A stretch of 64,000 nt of DNA from Lactobacillus sp. UBA5804 (GCA_002418055.1 DIDI01000006.1:46253-110252), one strand, 5' to 3'; positions 20,925 through 29,858 are shown, numbered from the stretch's first letter. Notes: generated from the letters alone by a model not told the origin. Numbers and translations are program-made.

Positions 20925-21290
20925 ATGTTGGCATTGAAAAAATTAATTGGAGAATGGGTCGCAGATCACACTGAAGTTGTAGTCACGGATGATGGTGAGT
21001 ACGAGGTGGCGACAACTGAAGTAGATGCATATGGTGATACGATTTACGTTTGGGTCAAACCAGATGGTGCGGGTTATCGGGTAGGCGATGATGGTCGTTT
21101 GCTGTTCAAGCTTGATCCGGGCGCTGAGGATGCTGAACTCATGACGACGGCGGAAGAAATTGCACTTGGGTCAGGGTATGAATATAATCACGAAACAGGT
21201 GAAATTTTTGTCATGGTCACGGAGAAACAACTAGCAGGTGCGATTATGCGGTTAGCATTACTCCAAACAGCCATTTCTTATGTTGGCTAA
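20925..21290 (+). CDS. DUF1828-like protein
   Basis: A 121-residue protein with the pattern of DUF1828: a strand-rich N-terminus, DAYGDTIYVWVK, then GYRVGDDGRLLFKL (family version: Y-x-L-T-D-D-G) and a C-terminal helix AIMRLALLQTAISYV. Some DUF1828 proteins occur near mobile or defence genes, but this one stands alone behind recD2 in core sequence. Its function is unknown. The ATG at 20925 with AGGAGGG upstream is clearly better than the TTG at 20907. Confidence 0.72.
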   Translation: MLALKKLIGEWVADHTEVVVTDDGEYEVATTEVDAYGDTIYVWVKPDGAGYRVGDDGRLLFKLDPGAEDAELMTTAEEIALGSGYEYNHETGEIFVMVTEKQLAGAIMRLALLQTAISYVG

Positions 21291-21292
21291 GC

Positions 21293-21326
21293 AAAAAAAA
21301 GACATCCAAAGATGTCTTTTTTTTTT
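21293..21326. terminator. Bidirectional terminator between the DUF1828 gene and rnjA
   Basis: AAAAAAAAGACATC / GATGTCTTTTTTTT with loop CAAA. The A run and T run let it work for both convergent genes. It reaches the last bases of rnjA. Confidence 0.88.
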
Positions 21327-23004
21327 AAGTTTTTGCAATCAGCATTGGTAAGATAATTGGCCGTCGCTCTGTTTTGGAATAGAGAAAGTCAGACAACTGC
21401 TCAATGATTTTTTGTCGTAAAACACTATCTGATGGTAATTCAGGCTGACCTAATTCGTTTCGTAAAACATGATAAACATGCTTTTGCGCAGCAGCAATTA
21501 AATCAGTTGATTCCCGCATATACACAAAACCGCGGCTTAAAATATCAGGTCCAGCTAGGACACGTCGATGTTGATAGTCAATCGTTGCTACGGCAACGAC
21601 TAAGCCTTCTTCAGAGAGGACTTGGCGATCATGGATGACGACATTGCCTACATCGGCAGTGCCAGACGTATCGACGTAAACATCGCCAGCAGGGACGTGA
21701 CCCGCAATTCTAGCCCCATTTGGGCTAAAGCAAACGACTTCACCGTTCTCCAAGACAAAGGTGTTCTCTGCTGGGACACCGGCTTGTTGTGCCAATTGAG
21801 TATGAATGACCTGCATCCGGTATTCACCATGAACTGGGATCATATACTTCGGTTTAGTTAACCGGACCATCATCTTGAGTTCTTCTTGGCCACCATGACC
21901 AGAAGTATGGACATTATTAACACGACCATGGATAACATTTGCGCCACCTTCCATTAACTTATTAATGAGGTGGTTAACGCTTAAAGTGTTCCCAGGAATT
22001 GGATTAGAAGAAAAGATAATCGTATCGTTCGGTTGGAGGCTAATTTGCCGGTGAGTCCCATTCGCAATCCGTGATAGGGCAGCTAGTGGTTCTCCTTGTG
22101 ATCCAGTACATAAAATCATAGCTTTATCAGCAGGGATGCGATTAATTTCGTCAGCATCGACGATTAAATCCTTCGGTACCTTTAAGTAACCGAGATCAAT
22201 CCCATTTTGAACACCATTTTCCATACTTCGACCGAAGATAGCCACTTTTCGTCCTGTGGCGATGGCTGCTTGAATTGCAGTCGATACCCGATACAAGTTT
22301 GAAGCAAAAGTTGCGAAAATGATTCGTCCGTGAATACCAGTAATGATATTATGCAAGGAACTTGCTACGAAACGTTCTGATTTGGTAAACGCCGATATTT
22401 CTGCGTTCGTAGAATCAGACAACAGCGCAAGAACACCATCATGACCAATTTGTGCCATGCGTTGAAAGTTTGGTGCAGGTTGATTCATCACTGGCGTTAA
22501 GTCGAACTTAAAGTCTCCCGTAAAGACGACTGATCCAAGTGGGGTCTTCACTGCAATTCCGAGAGTATCAGGGATGGAGTGCGTCGTTCGGAAGAAGCTG
22601 ATAGCCAGCTTATCAAACTCAAGCACCGTATCTTCATGTTCCTCATGCAATTCGGTCGTCTTCAATAAGCCATGTTCATCTAACTTACCCTTAATTAATG
22701 CAAGTGCGAATGGTGTCGCATAAACTGGAATTTCAGGAATTTTTTCGAGTAAGAAGGGAATCCCACCGATATGATCTTCATGTCCATGACTGACCACTAA
22801 AGCCTTAATCTTGGAACGATTCTTGACTAGGTAAGAATAGTCACTAATAACGTAGTTAATGCCTAAGAGATCATCTTCTGGGAACTTAATGCCGCAATCC
22901 ATGATGACAATCTCATCTTGGTATTGTACGCAGTACATATTTTTGCCGATTTCATGCAACCCCCCGATTGCAAAAACCGCCACTTCATTATTTTCAATCC
23001 GCAC
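21325..23004 (-). CDS. rnjA: Ribonuclease J1
   Basis: Metallo-beta-lactamase/beta-CASP nuclease with 5'-3' exo- and endonuclease activity in mRNA decay. The metal motif HGHEDH is intact at about residues 73-78, with THSIPD, TGDFK and the beta-CASP HTSGHGG. The C-terminal domain ends TERRPIILPMLI. I prefer the GTG start at 23004, four bases after the rpoY stop, because it gives MRIENNEVAVFAIGG, aligned with family N-termini. A TTG at 23022 inside rpoY would add six unlikely residues. With this start it is 559 residues, close to B. subtilis RNase J1. Translation is coupled to rpoY. Confidence 0.94.
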   Translation of the reverse strand: MRIENNEVAVFAIGGLHEIGKNMYCVQYQDEIVIMDCGIKFPEDDLLGINYVISDYSYLVKNRSKIKALVVSHGHEDHIGGIPFLLEKIPEIPVYATPFALALIKGKLDEHGLLKTTELHEEHEDTVLEFDKLAISFFRTTHSIPDTLGIAVKTPLGSVVFTGDFKFDLTPVMNQPAPNFQRMAQIGHDGVLALLSDSTNAEISAFTKSERFVASSLHNIITGIHGRIIFATFASNLYRVSTAIQAAIATGRKVAIFGRSMENGVQNGIDLGYLKVPKDLIVDADEINRIPADKAMILCTGSQGEPLAALSRIANGTHRQISLQPNDTIIFSSNPIPGNTLSVNHLINKLMEGGANVIHGRVNNVHTSGHGGQEELKMMVRLTKPKYMIPVHGEYRMQVIHTQLAQQAGVPAENTFVLENGEVVCFSPNGARIAGHVPAGDVYVDTSGTADVGNVVIHDRQVLSEEGLVVAVATIDYQHRRVLAGPDILSRGFVYMRESTDLIAAAQKHVYHVLRNELGQPELPSDSVLRQKIIEQLSDFLYSKTERRPIILPMLIAKT

Positions 23005-23008
23005 TGGA

Positions 23009-23230
23009 TTACTTCTTTGCAAAAGACGTCAACTTGAAGTCAGCGTGCTCTTTTTCATAGGTAAGTGAGTTACCAGTTAGTTCTTGGATCAATTCAATAT
23101 TGTAGGGGGTATTGTCCTCAACTAATGTTCTCGCTGCAACCATATTAGCTGCTTCCATATAAAGCGTCTGGGTAGTTTCCCGGCGTGGGTTAACAACTTT
23201 ATCCTTTTGATATAAAATTTTGTAGATCAT
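23009..23230 (-). CDS. rpoY: RNA polymerase epsilon subunit (RpoY, DUF1447)
   Basis: Small Firmicutes-specific RNA polymerase subunit. The start [20 protein letters not shown] and the segment [17 protein letters not shown] are hallmarks of the family, and the 73-residue length is standard. I use the ATG at 23230, preceded by AAGGAG, and not an upstream in-frame codon. Its neighbour rnjA downstream is the conserved partner across Firmicutes, linking transcription and RNA decay. Confidence 0.95.
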   Translation of the reverse strand: MIYKILYQKDKVVNPRRETTQTLYMEAANMVAARTLVEDNTPYNIELIQELTGNSLTYEKEHADFKLTSFAKK

Positions 23231-23276
23231 AGATAATAATTCTCCTTTTATTATTCTTTTAATGGTCATGTGGTAG

Positions 23277-23290
23277 GTGGTTTAAACCAC
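23277..23290. repeat. Perfect 14-bp palindrome in the rpoY-rnjA leader
   Basis: GTGGTTTAAACCAC lies 47 bases upstream of the rpoY start codon on the - strand. It may be an operator or a short RNA hairpin. A possible extended -10 (TGCTAGACT on the - strand, plus positions about 23305-23313) lies just upstream, which would put the palindrome at or just after the transcription start. Confidence 0.5.
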
Positions 23291-23334
23291 TCAATAGCTA
23301 CTAAAGTCTAGCATAAATGTTAAAATAAGTATAG

Positions 23335-23376
23335 AAAATGAGTATCCTACCATGATATCGGTAGGATACTCATTTT
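23335..23376 (-). terminator. Terminator downstream of def
   Basis: Perfect 17-bp stem AAAATGAGTATCCTACC / GGTAGGATACTCATTTT with an 8-base loop, 20 bases after the def stop. The short T run on the - strand fits termination of def. Confidence 0.85.
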
Positions 23377-23395
23377 GATTAACACGGCATGCTAG

Positions 23396-23950
23396 TTAAG
23401 AAATTACCACTGTATCTTCTGCCAGCTTAAAAGGATCAGCTGCATTGATGCGATCGTAGAAAAGGTGTCCATTTAGGTGGTCAATTTCGTGTGAAGCCAC
23501 AATTGCAGGATAACCTTTTAAACGAATGGTCTTCTCAGTACCATCAACTTGGTGGTACTGAATCGTCGTTTTGTAGGGCCGCGGAACATAACCATCGATG
23601 ACCTTGTCAACGCTCAAGCAACCTTCACCTTCACTCAAACAGGTTAATCTCACTGACTCTGAAGTGACAACTGGATTAACAAAAGTTTCTTTAAAGATAA
23701 TGTTTCCTTGGTCATCTGGAACCAGTAGAGACGCCATGCTGACACTCTGACCCACTTGAGGAGCGGCTAAGCCAACACCTGCTCGTAATTGATGCTTTTT
23801 GGCAATCTCTGGATCTTGAGAATTAACTAAATAGGCCATCATATCGGTCGCCAATTTTTGATATTCTGAATCTAGTGGAAAAGTTAAGTCTTTAGCCACT
23901 TGACGCAGCACGGGATTACCGTCGCGCGTGATGTCTTTCATTAAAATCAT
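23396..23950 (-). CDS. def: Peptide deformylase
   Basis: Removes the formyl group from nascent N-terminal methionine. All three family motifs are present: [14 protein letters not shown] (metal cysteine) and HEIDHLNG (HExxH metal histidines). The 184-residue length with an insertion between motifs marks the Gram-positive type 2 enzyme. It has its own terminator and diverges from typA. AAGGAG precedes the ATG. Confidence 0.97.
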   Translation of the reverse strand: MILMKDITRDGNPVLRQVAKDLTFPLDSEYQKLATDMMAYLVNSQDPEIAKKHQLRAGVGLAAPQVGQSVSMASLLVPDDQGNIIFKETFVNPVVTSESVRLTCLSEGEGCLSVDKVIDGYVPRPYKTTIQYHQVDGTEKTIRLKGYPAIVASHEIDHLNGHLFYDRINAADPFKLAEDTVVIS

Positions 23951-24092
23951 ACTGTTACTCCTTTAATAAACCTACTCTTACTATTTTTACCATACTTAGG
24001 GCCTGATTTGTTATTTTAGGGCCAACTTAATGCGATAATTCTTTCAGAAAAAAGTTTTTTGTTAATTAATCGGGCCACTTCTGCCCTAAGCG

Positions 24093-24121
24093 TTGACCAA
24101 TGGCTACCGTGGTGGTAAAAT
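24093..24121 (+). promoter_or_regulatory. SigmaA promoter of the typA leader
   Basis: TTGACC, 17-bp spacer, TAAAAT, with TGG before the -10 box (extended -10). Transcription would start near 24128, giving a leader of about 100 nt before the typA start codon. Confidence 0.75.
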
Positions 24122-24177
24122 CTTAAAACGTAACCATACATATAAAGCACTTCGATAAAGCGCGTCACGCGTTACCG

Positions 24178-24204
24178 AAACTGTGACACCGTCACAGTTT
24201 TTTT
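24178..24204 (+). terminator. Intrinsic terminator inside the typA leader
   Basis: AAACTGTGAC / GTCACAGTTT stem with a three-base loop and a T run, lying between the promoter at 24093 and the typA start. GTCAC at 24164-24168 upstream could pair with the left arm (GTGAC), an alternative that would open the terminator. See the findings. Confidence 0.8.
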
Positions 24205-24228
24205 ATTGGGGAGTCGGGAGGAATACTT

Positions 24229-26070
24229 TTGTCAGAAAAAAGAAGAGACGATATTAGAAATATTGCTATTATTGCCCACGTTGACCACGGTAAGACTACA
24301 TTAGTTAACCAATTACTGAAGCAATCAGATACTTTACCAGAGCATATGAGTCTAGAAGATCGTGCCATGGACTCAAACGATATTGAACGTGAACGTGGTA
24401 TTACGATACTTTCAAAGAATACTGCTGTTAAGTATCATGATACGACCATTAACATTTTAGATACGCCAGGACATGCCGATTTCGGTGGTGAAGTTGAGCG
24501 TATCATGCATATGGTCGATGGTTGTTTACTATTGGTCGACGCTTATGAAGGTACGATGCCTCAAACGCGCTTTGTGTTGAAAAAGGCACTTGAAGCAGGT
24601 GTTAAACCAATTGTGGTCATCAATAAGATTGACCGTCCTGGTGCTCGTCCAGCTGAAGTGCTTGATGAAGTTCTAGAATTATTCATCGAACTTGGTGCTA
24701 ATGATGAGCAATTGGACTTCCCAGTAGTTTACGCTTCTGCGTTAAATGGGACTTCCTCATATGATGAAGATTTAGCTACTCAAAAAGAGACGATGGATCC
24801 AATCTTCGATACGATTTTGAAGAGTATTCCTGCACCGCTTGATAATGCCTCGGAACCACTACAATTCCAAATTACGATGTTAGACTGGGATGACTATGTT
24901 GGTCGTATCGGGGTTGGTCGTATTTTCCGTGGTCAAGTTAAGGTTGGCGACAATATTACGGTCATGAAGCGAGATGGCTCAACTCAGAATTTCCGAGTAA
25001 CCAAATTGTTTGGTTACTTTGGTCTGAAACGCAATGAAATTAAGTCCGCTAAGGCTGGCGATATTGTCGCTATTTCAGGGCTGAATGACATTTTTGTTGG
25101 TGAAACGATTGCTTCTGTTGAGCATCCATCAGCCCTACCACTGCTTAAGATTGATCCACCAACTTTACAGATGGACTTCATTGCCAATGATTCACCATTT
25201 TCTGGCCGCGAAGGCGATCAAGTAACGCCTAAGAAATTGGAAGACCGACTGATTCGTCAGACTCGGACGGATGTTTCATTAAAGGTAGCGCCAACTGATC
25301 AAATTAACTCGTGGACTGTTTCTGGTCGTGGTGAGTTACACTTGTCAATTCTAGTTGAAGAATTACGTCGTGAAGGCTTTGAACTACAATTGTCTCGTCC
25401 TAAAGTTATTTATCGTGAAATCGACGGCGATTTATGTGAACCATATGAAGCTGTTCAAGTCGATACGCCGGATGAGTATGTTGGTGCAGTAATTGACGCT
25501 TTATCACAACGTAAAGGTGAGATGAAGAACATGACTGCGACTGGCAATGGCCAGACACGGCTTGACTTCTTAGTTCCTTCACGTGGTTTGATTGGTTATA
25601 ACAATGAGTTTATGTCACAAACGGGTGGCTATGGGATTATAAATCATACCTTTGAGGCATACAAACCAGTGGTTAGAAATTGGCAACCAGGTCGTCGTAA
25701 TGGCGCTTTAGTCGCCATTAGTCGTGGGCAATCAACGACCTATTCCTTACAATCAGTTGAGCAACGTGGTGCTTTGTTTATCGGTGCTGGGGTTGAAGTC
25801 TATGAGGGGATGATTGTTGGTCAGTCATCACGTGAACGTGATATTGCGGTTAACGTTATTAAGGGTAAGAACTTAACAAATACTCGTGCCGCTGGTAAAG
25901 ACCATGCGGCTGCCATTAAGACACCAAAGAAGATGACTTTAGAAGAAGCCATTGAATTTTTAAATGACGATGAATATTGTGAAGTTACACCAAAATCAAT
26001 TCGCTTGCGTAAGAAGATTTTAAACACTTCAGAACGTGAGAAGTTTGATAAAAAGAAGAAACGTCAATAA
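24229..26070 (+). CDS. typA: Ribosome-associated translational GTPase TypA/BipA
   Basis: EF-G-like GTPase that acts on the ribosome, with roles in 50S assembly and growth at low temperature or stress. The G1 motif AHVDHGKTT is at residues 17-25, followed by RERGITI, DTPGHADFGG and NKIDRPGA. The C-terminal BipA-specific domain contains LDFLVPSRGLIGYN and ends in a lysine-rich tail. The length of 613 is standard. The start is TTG with a strong GGGAGGA site. Confidence 0.97.
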   Translation: MSEKRRDDIRNIAIIAHVDHGKTTLVNQLLKQSDTLPEHMSLEDRAMDSNDIERERGITILSKNTAVKYHDTTINILDTPGHADFGGEVERIMHMVDGCLLLVDAYEGTMPQTRFVLKKALEAGVKPIVVINKIDRPGARPAEVLDEVLELFIELGANDEQLDFPVVYASALNGTSSYDEDLATQKETMDPIFDTILKSIPAPLDNASEPLQFQITMLDWDDYVGRIGVGRIFRGQVKVGDNITVMKRDGSTQNFRVTKLFGYFGLKRNEIKSAKAGDIVAISGLNDIFVGETIASVEHPSALPLLKIDPPTLQMDFIANDSPFSGREGDQVTPKKLEDRLIRQTRTDVSLKVAPTDQINSWTVSGRGELHLSILVEELRREGFELQLSRPKVIYREIDGDLCEPYEAVQVDTPDEYVGAVIDALSQRKGEMKNMTATGNGQTRLDFLVPSRGLIGYNNEFMSQTGGYGIINHTFEAYKPVVRNWQPGRRNGALVAISRGQSTTYSLQSVEQRGALFIGAGVEVYEGMIVGQSSRERDIAVNVIKGKNLTNTRAAGKDHAAAIKTPKKMTLEEAIEFLNDDEYCEVTPKSIRLRKKILNTSEREKFDKKKKRQ

Positions 26071-26090
26071 AGCAAGATATCGTTAAGAAA

Positions 26091-26124
26091 GGTACTACTT
26101 ATCTAGAAGTAGTACCTTTTTTGG
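26091..26124 (+). terminator. Intrinsic terminator after typA
   Basis: AGGTACTACTT / AAGTAGTACCT stem with loop ATCTAG followed by six T. Confidence 0.88.
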
Positions 26125-26164
26125 TCTATAATAAACGAAATATCAGCTTAAAGGGGCAGACAAA

Positions 26165-27346
26165 GTGCGTAAAAAACTACATTACATTGATTATCAGATT
26201 TTATTGCCATACCTTATCTTGGTTATCGTGGGCTGTGTCATGGTTTATTCGGCTAGTTCAGACTTGATGCTGTTGAATGGTATCAAGGCCTCTACTTATG
26301 GCATTAAGCAACTAGAATTTGATTTAATTGCACTCGCAGTTGGTGGCCTCTTCTTTGCCGTTAAGTTATCATTATTTAAGAGTAAAAAGTTTGTGATTGG
26401 CTTTTTATTCATTTGTATTCTATCCCTAGTTTATCTGTTGGCAATGAAAGTAATTAAAGGGAATGCGGCCGCAGTTAATGGTGCAGTTGGCTGGATTAAT
26501 ATTGGTTTTATGAGCATTCAGCCACTAGAATTTACCAAGTTGGCACTAGTGTGTTATTTGGCGTTTATTTTAAATAAACGTACCAATAAGATTTATTTTG
26601 GCAATATTTGGAGCCAGTTAGCCCATCCAGCAATAATCGCATTTGGTTTGATGGTGTTAGTGGTGCTAGAGCCTGACGTTGGTGGGACTGCTATTTTATT
26701 CATGATTGTGCTCGTAATTTTCAGTACTTCTGGTGTACCTACCAAAATTGCAGTGGGCTGGCTGCTGTTAGTATTTGCTGGTGTCATTGGTATTTTTTTC
26801 TTGGTGACGAGTTGGAATCCTAAATTCCTACAAGATTCATATCAATATCAGAGATTGATGAGTTTTCTACATCCTTTTCAGTTGGAGCAAAAGGGTGGGG
26901 CACAACTCGTTAATTCTTATTATGCCATTCACAATGGTGGCCTCTTTGGGGTAGGCCTAGGTAATAGTATGCAGAAGCGGGGCTATTTGCCTGAGCCGTA
27001 CACTGACTTTATCTTAAGTATTATTGCGGAAGAATTGGGCACGATTATGACAATTGTGCTGCTTGCATTCATGTTTTACTTAATGTGGCGCATTATGGAA
27101 GTTGGTATTCATGCTAGTACGCAATTTAATGCGCTAGTTTGTTTTGGTGTAACGACCATTATTTTTACTGAGGCGGTGTTTAATATTGGCGCTGTCTTAG
27201 GGTTATTACCGATCACGGGTGTGACATTACCCTTTATTTCTTACGGGGGCTCATCGATGCTCGTGTTAACTGCAGCCGTGGGACTGGTTTTGAATATTTC
27301 TGCTAATGAAAAAATGAAAGCAGCACAGGAGGCGTTGGTGTTATGA
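26165..27346 (+). CDS. ftsW: FtsW/RodA/SpoVE family peptidoglycan glycosyltransferase (SEDS)
   Basis: Ten-helix SEDS protein of 393 residues that polymerises lipid II together with a class B PBP. Visible motifs are MVYSASS at the end of the first helix, the conserved aspartate region VVLEPDVGGTAILF, and LPFISYGGSSML near the C-terminus. Presence outside the dcw cluster, next to ylbG and rsmD, is the usual place for ftsW in lactobacilli. FtsW is preferred over RodA on this context, not on proof. The start is GTG after AAGGGG. A TATAAT at 26127-26132 has no matching -35. Confidence 0.9.
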   Translation: MRKKLHYIDYQILLPYLILVIVGCVMVYSASSDLMLLNGIKASTYGIKQLEFDLIALAVGGLFFAVKLSLFKSKKFVIGFLFICILSLVYLLAMKVIKGNAAAVNGAVGWINIGFMSIQPLEFTKLALVCYLAFILNKRTNKIYFGNIWSQLAHPAIIAFGLMVLVVLEPDVGGTAILFMIVLVIFSTSGVPTKIAVGWLLLVFAGVIGIFFLVTSWNPKFLQDSYQYQRLMSFLHPFQLEQKGGAQLVNSYYAIHNGGLFGVGLGNSMQKRGYLPEPYTDFILSIIAEELGTIMTIVLLAFMFYLMWRIMEVGIHASTQFNALVCFGVTTIIFTEAVFNIGAVLGLLPITGVTLPFISYGGSSMLVLTAAVGLVLNISANEKMKAAQEALVL

Positions 27347-27681
27347 GTGTTAATCACGATGTGATGAACAGTTTGCTGACTATGCGGACGGCATTGCTAG
27401 TTTATTTAAAGAAGCCGAGTGATCAGTACCGATTGCGGCGCTATGGCGATATTGTTTACTTTTCAAATCGGCTAGGGTATTGCGTACTTTACGTTAATAA
27501 GGTAGACGTGGCAGAGAAGAAAGCAACCATCGAAAGCTTGAATTTTGTAACCAATGTGCAAGTTTCAGCCGACGAAGATGTTAATTTGAATGGGACGCAC
27601 ATTGAACAGCAGATTGCGGAAATGGCTAAAGCAGCAGAAGCAGAACTAGCTAATCGAGCGACTAGAGGAGAATTAAAGTGA
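27343..27681 (+). CDS. ylbG: YlbG family protein (DUF2129)
   Basis: A 112-residue cytoplasmic protein with the DUF2129 core: RTALLVYLKKPSDQYRLRRY, YGDIVYFSNRLGYCVLYV and a FVTNVQVS segment. The function is unknown. The genes ylbG-rsmD-coaD-sepM are conserved together in bacilli, as here. It has a longer C-terminal helical tail than B. subtilis YlbG. The start overlaps the ftsW stop and its end overlaps rsmD. Confidence 0.88.
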   Translation: MSVNHDVMNSLLTMRTALLVYLKKPSDQYRLRRYGDIVYFSNRLGYCVLYVNKVDVAEKKATIESLNFVTNVQVSADEDVNLNGTHIEQQIAEMAKAAEAELANRATRGELK

Positions 27682-28232
27682 GAATTATTGCTGGGAGATA
27701 TGCAAAGCGAAACTTGTTTACGCTTAAAAGTCAGCGCACGCGACCGACAAGCGATAAAATCAAGGAATCACTGTTTAATGCCCTAGGTCAGTTTTTTACT
27801 GGTGGTAGTGTCTTGGATTTGTATGCAGGTAGCGGGGCACTTGGGATTGAGGCAGTTTCGCGTGGCTACGATCACGCCGTTTTAAATGACATGAACGGTG
27901 CTGCCTGCGAAATTATTCGCAAGAATCTGGCATTAACTAAAGAGCCTCACCGCTTTCAGCTGTTTCATATGCGCAGTGAGCTCGCCGTTAAGCATTTAAG
28001 TCAGTTGGGGCTTGGCTTTGACTTAGTTTTTTTGGATCCGCCATATGCGACACAACAGATTACCGCAGATATTGAAAAACTCTCTCAGTTACAATTGTTA
28101 AATCCGCAAGCGATGATTATCGCTGAGACGGACCATACCACTGAATTAGCTGAAGTGAAGCAATTTAATCTTATTAAGAAGCTGACAATGGGGCGGACCA
28201 TTGTCTGGTTTTATCGAGAGGCTGAAGTATGA
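27678..28232 (+). CDS. rsmD: 16S rRNA (guanine966-N2)-methyltransferase RsmD
   Basis: SAM-dependent enzyme that methylates G966 of 16S rRNA. The SAM site VLDLYAGSGALGIEAVSRG and the catalytic FLDPPY motif are clear, and the N-terminus MRIIAGRYAKRNL is characteristic. The 184-residue length is normal. Adjacent coaD overlaps by 4 bases. Confidence 0.96.
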   Translation: MRIIAGRYAKRNLFTLKSQRTRPTSDKIKESLFNALGQFFTGGSVLDLYAGSGALGIEAVSRGYDHAVLNDMNGAACEIIRKNLALTKEPHRFQLFHMRSELAVKHLSQLGLGFDLVFLDPPYATQQITADIEKLSQLQLLNPQAMIIAETDHTTELAEVKQFNLIKKLTMGRTIVWFYREAEV

Positions 28233-28720
28233 CAAGCGCACTTTTTCCCGGTAGCTTTGATCCAATTACCAATGGTCATTTAGCAGTTTTGCGAGATGCA
28301 GCTCGCATTTTTGATAAAGTTTATTTAGTGGTGATGACTAATACTCACAAGAAGTACTTATTTACGAGTACGCAGCGCGCAGCTTTTGCGCGTGAGGCAG
28401 TGAGTGACTTGGCTAACGTGGTAGTTCTAGTGAAAAGTGAAATGCTTACCACTAAATTAGCCCAAACCTTGCAAGTTAGTACCATTGTACGTGGTGTGAG
28501 AAATACAGCTGATTTTCTTTATGAACAACAAATTGCTGGAATTAATAAGCGGCTCGCGCCAGAGATTGCGACAGTCTTGTTGTTTACGGATCCAGCAAAC
28601 AGTGTCATTGCGTCTAGTATGATTAAAGAGATTGCGAGTTTTGGCGGTGATGTAAGCTCTTTGGTTCCTATTTCGGCAGCTAAAGCGCTAAGGCATCAAC
28701 TAGGTGAACATGATGACTAA
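28229..28720 (+). CDS. coaD: Phosphopantetheine adenylyltransferase
   Basis: Penultimate enzyme of coenzyme A synthesis (4'-phosphopantetheine + ATP to dephospho-CoA). It has GSFDPITNGHL with the TxGH motif, VRGVRNTADFLYE and SSMIKEIASFGGD, all typical. The 163-residue length is standard. It overlaps rsmD and sepM. Confidence 0.97.
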   Translation: MTSALFPGSFDPITNGHLAVLRDAARIFDKVYLVVMTNTHKKYLFTSTQRAAFAREAVSDLANVVVLVKSEMLTTKLAQTLQVSTIVRGVRNTADFLYEQQIAGINKRLAPEIATVLLFTDPANSVIASSMIKEIASFGGDVSSLVPISAAKALRHQLGEHDD

Positions 28721-29774
28721 CACTAAAAAGCGATTTGGTCGTCGCGGCCTGGCTTGGGCGTTAGCACTGTTAGGGCTAGTTGCAGTAGCAATGGGCATGC
28801 TATGGCCAACCAATTACTACGTTGAATCGCCCGGCGATGCTTTTTCAGTGGGGCAGTTTTTAAAGAGTTCTGCTCATCAGCGGTATCGTCCCAATAATCT
28901 TTATTTGGTCACGGTGAGTTTATCAGCGCAACCAGTAACTGCCGCTGAATATGTGTGGAGTTATACGCAACCCTTTGATGAACGCATCCCTGCTAAAACT
29001 TTATTAGGCGGGGCTAGTAACAGTCAATATGCTGAACTGCAAACTTGGTATATGGAAACGAGTCAACAAAATGCCGTTTATCTAGCCGCTAAAGCAGCTG
29101 GATTAAAGCCGAAGCTGAGTTATCATGGTGTTTATGTCATGGGAATTCAAGCTAGTTCGAGTTTTAAACACCAGTTACAAATTGGGGATACGATCGTCGG
29201 TGCTAATCAGCGGCACTTTAAGTCGGTTCAGGCGGTAATGAATTACTTGCAAACGCAGCGCTTAGGTGCGACACTGAAACTACAGATTATTCGTGGTAAA
29301 CGCCCACTAACGTTAAGAGGAAAGATTGTTAAGGTGACGGGGACTAAACGACGCGGAATTGGTATTTCGCTGGTTGAACGTGTCAAGGTAACGACACATC
29401 CGAAATTACAAATTAACGCTGCTGATATTGGTGGGCCTTCGGCTGGACTGATGTTCACTTTGGCAAGCTATCAAGTGTTTACCCATCATCAACTTGCTAA
29501 GGGACAACGAATTGCTGGTACAGGGACAATTTCACCTGATGGGAAGGTCGGTATTATCGGGGGTGTTGATAAGAAAGTGGTAGCTGCTAGTCGTGCTGGT
29601 TGTCAAGTGTTCTTTGCACCCACCGATTCGACTGGTGTTAAAGCGAATGCCACGAATTATGTGGTGGCTAAAAAGACAGCTGAACGGATTCATACCAAGA
29701 TGAAGATAGTCCCTGTTGCCACCTTCAGGCAAGCTTTAAATTATTTAAAGCTTCATCAACGTTCATCACGATAA
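28713..29774 (+). CDS. SepM family PDZ/Lon-type serine protease (YlbL)
   Basis: Membrane-anchored protease with an N-terminal helix (LAWALALLGLVAVAMGMLW), an extracellular region with a PDZ domain around residues 110-200, and a Lon-like C-terminal domain. The Ser-Lys dyad is visible in GGPSAGLMF (serine near residue 243) and GVDKKVVAA (lysine near residue 287). Relatives include B. subtilis YlbL and streptococcal SepM, which trims a competence peptide. The substrate here is unknown. Start choice: ATG 28713 has better spacing to AGGTG, but ATG 28710 or GTG 28704 are possible. Confidence 0.9.
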   Translation: MTNTKKRFGRRGLAWALALLGLVAVAMGMLWPTNYYVESPGDAFSVGQFLKSSAHQRYRPNNLYLVTVSLSAQPVTAAEYVWSYTQPFDERIPAKTLLGGASNSQYAELQTWYMETSQQNAVYLAAKAAGLKPKLSYHGVYVMGIQASSSFKHQLQIGDTIVGANQRHFKSVQAVMNYLQTQRLGATLKLQIIRGKRPLTLRGKIVKVTGTKRRGIGISLVERVKVTTHPKLQINAADIGGPSAGLMFTLASYQVFTHHQLAKGQRIAGTGTISPDGKVGIIGGVDKKVVAASRAGCQVFFAPTDSTGVKANATNYVVAKKTAERIHTKMKIVPVATFRQALNYLKLHQRSSR

Positions 29775-29793
29775 TAGGATTAATTTTTAGATT

Positions 29794-29830
29794 AAAAGCC
29801 ATGAAAGTACTACTGCTTTCATGGCTTTTT
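29794..29830 (+). terminator. Intrinsic terminator between sepM and comEA
   Basis: Perfect 14-bp stem AAAAGCCATGAAAG / CTTTCATGGCTTTT with an 8-base loop and a T run. It separates the coaD-sepM unit from the com operon. Confidence 0.9.
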
Positions 29831-29858
29831 TGCGTACTATTTATTGGAGGTAACGACA

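Noticed and set aside
23009..24228. Possible mobile-element scar at the strand switch around rnjA-rpoY-def
   Set aside because: No terminal repeats, target duplication or transposase remnant. The gene block is a normal core arrangement in Firmicutes.
26127..26132. TATAAT before ftsW as a promoter
   Set aside because: Good -10 box but no -35 or TGn extension, because upstream sequence is the typA terminator. Possible, but not listed as a feature.
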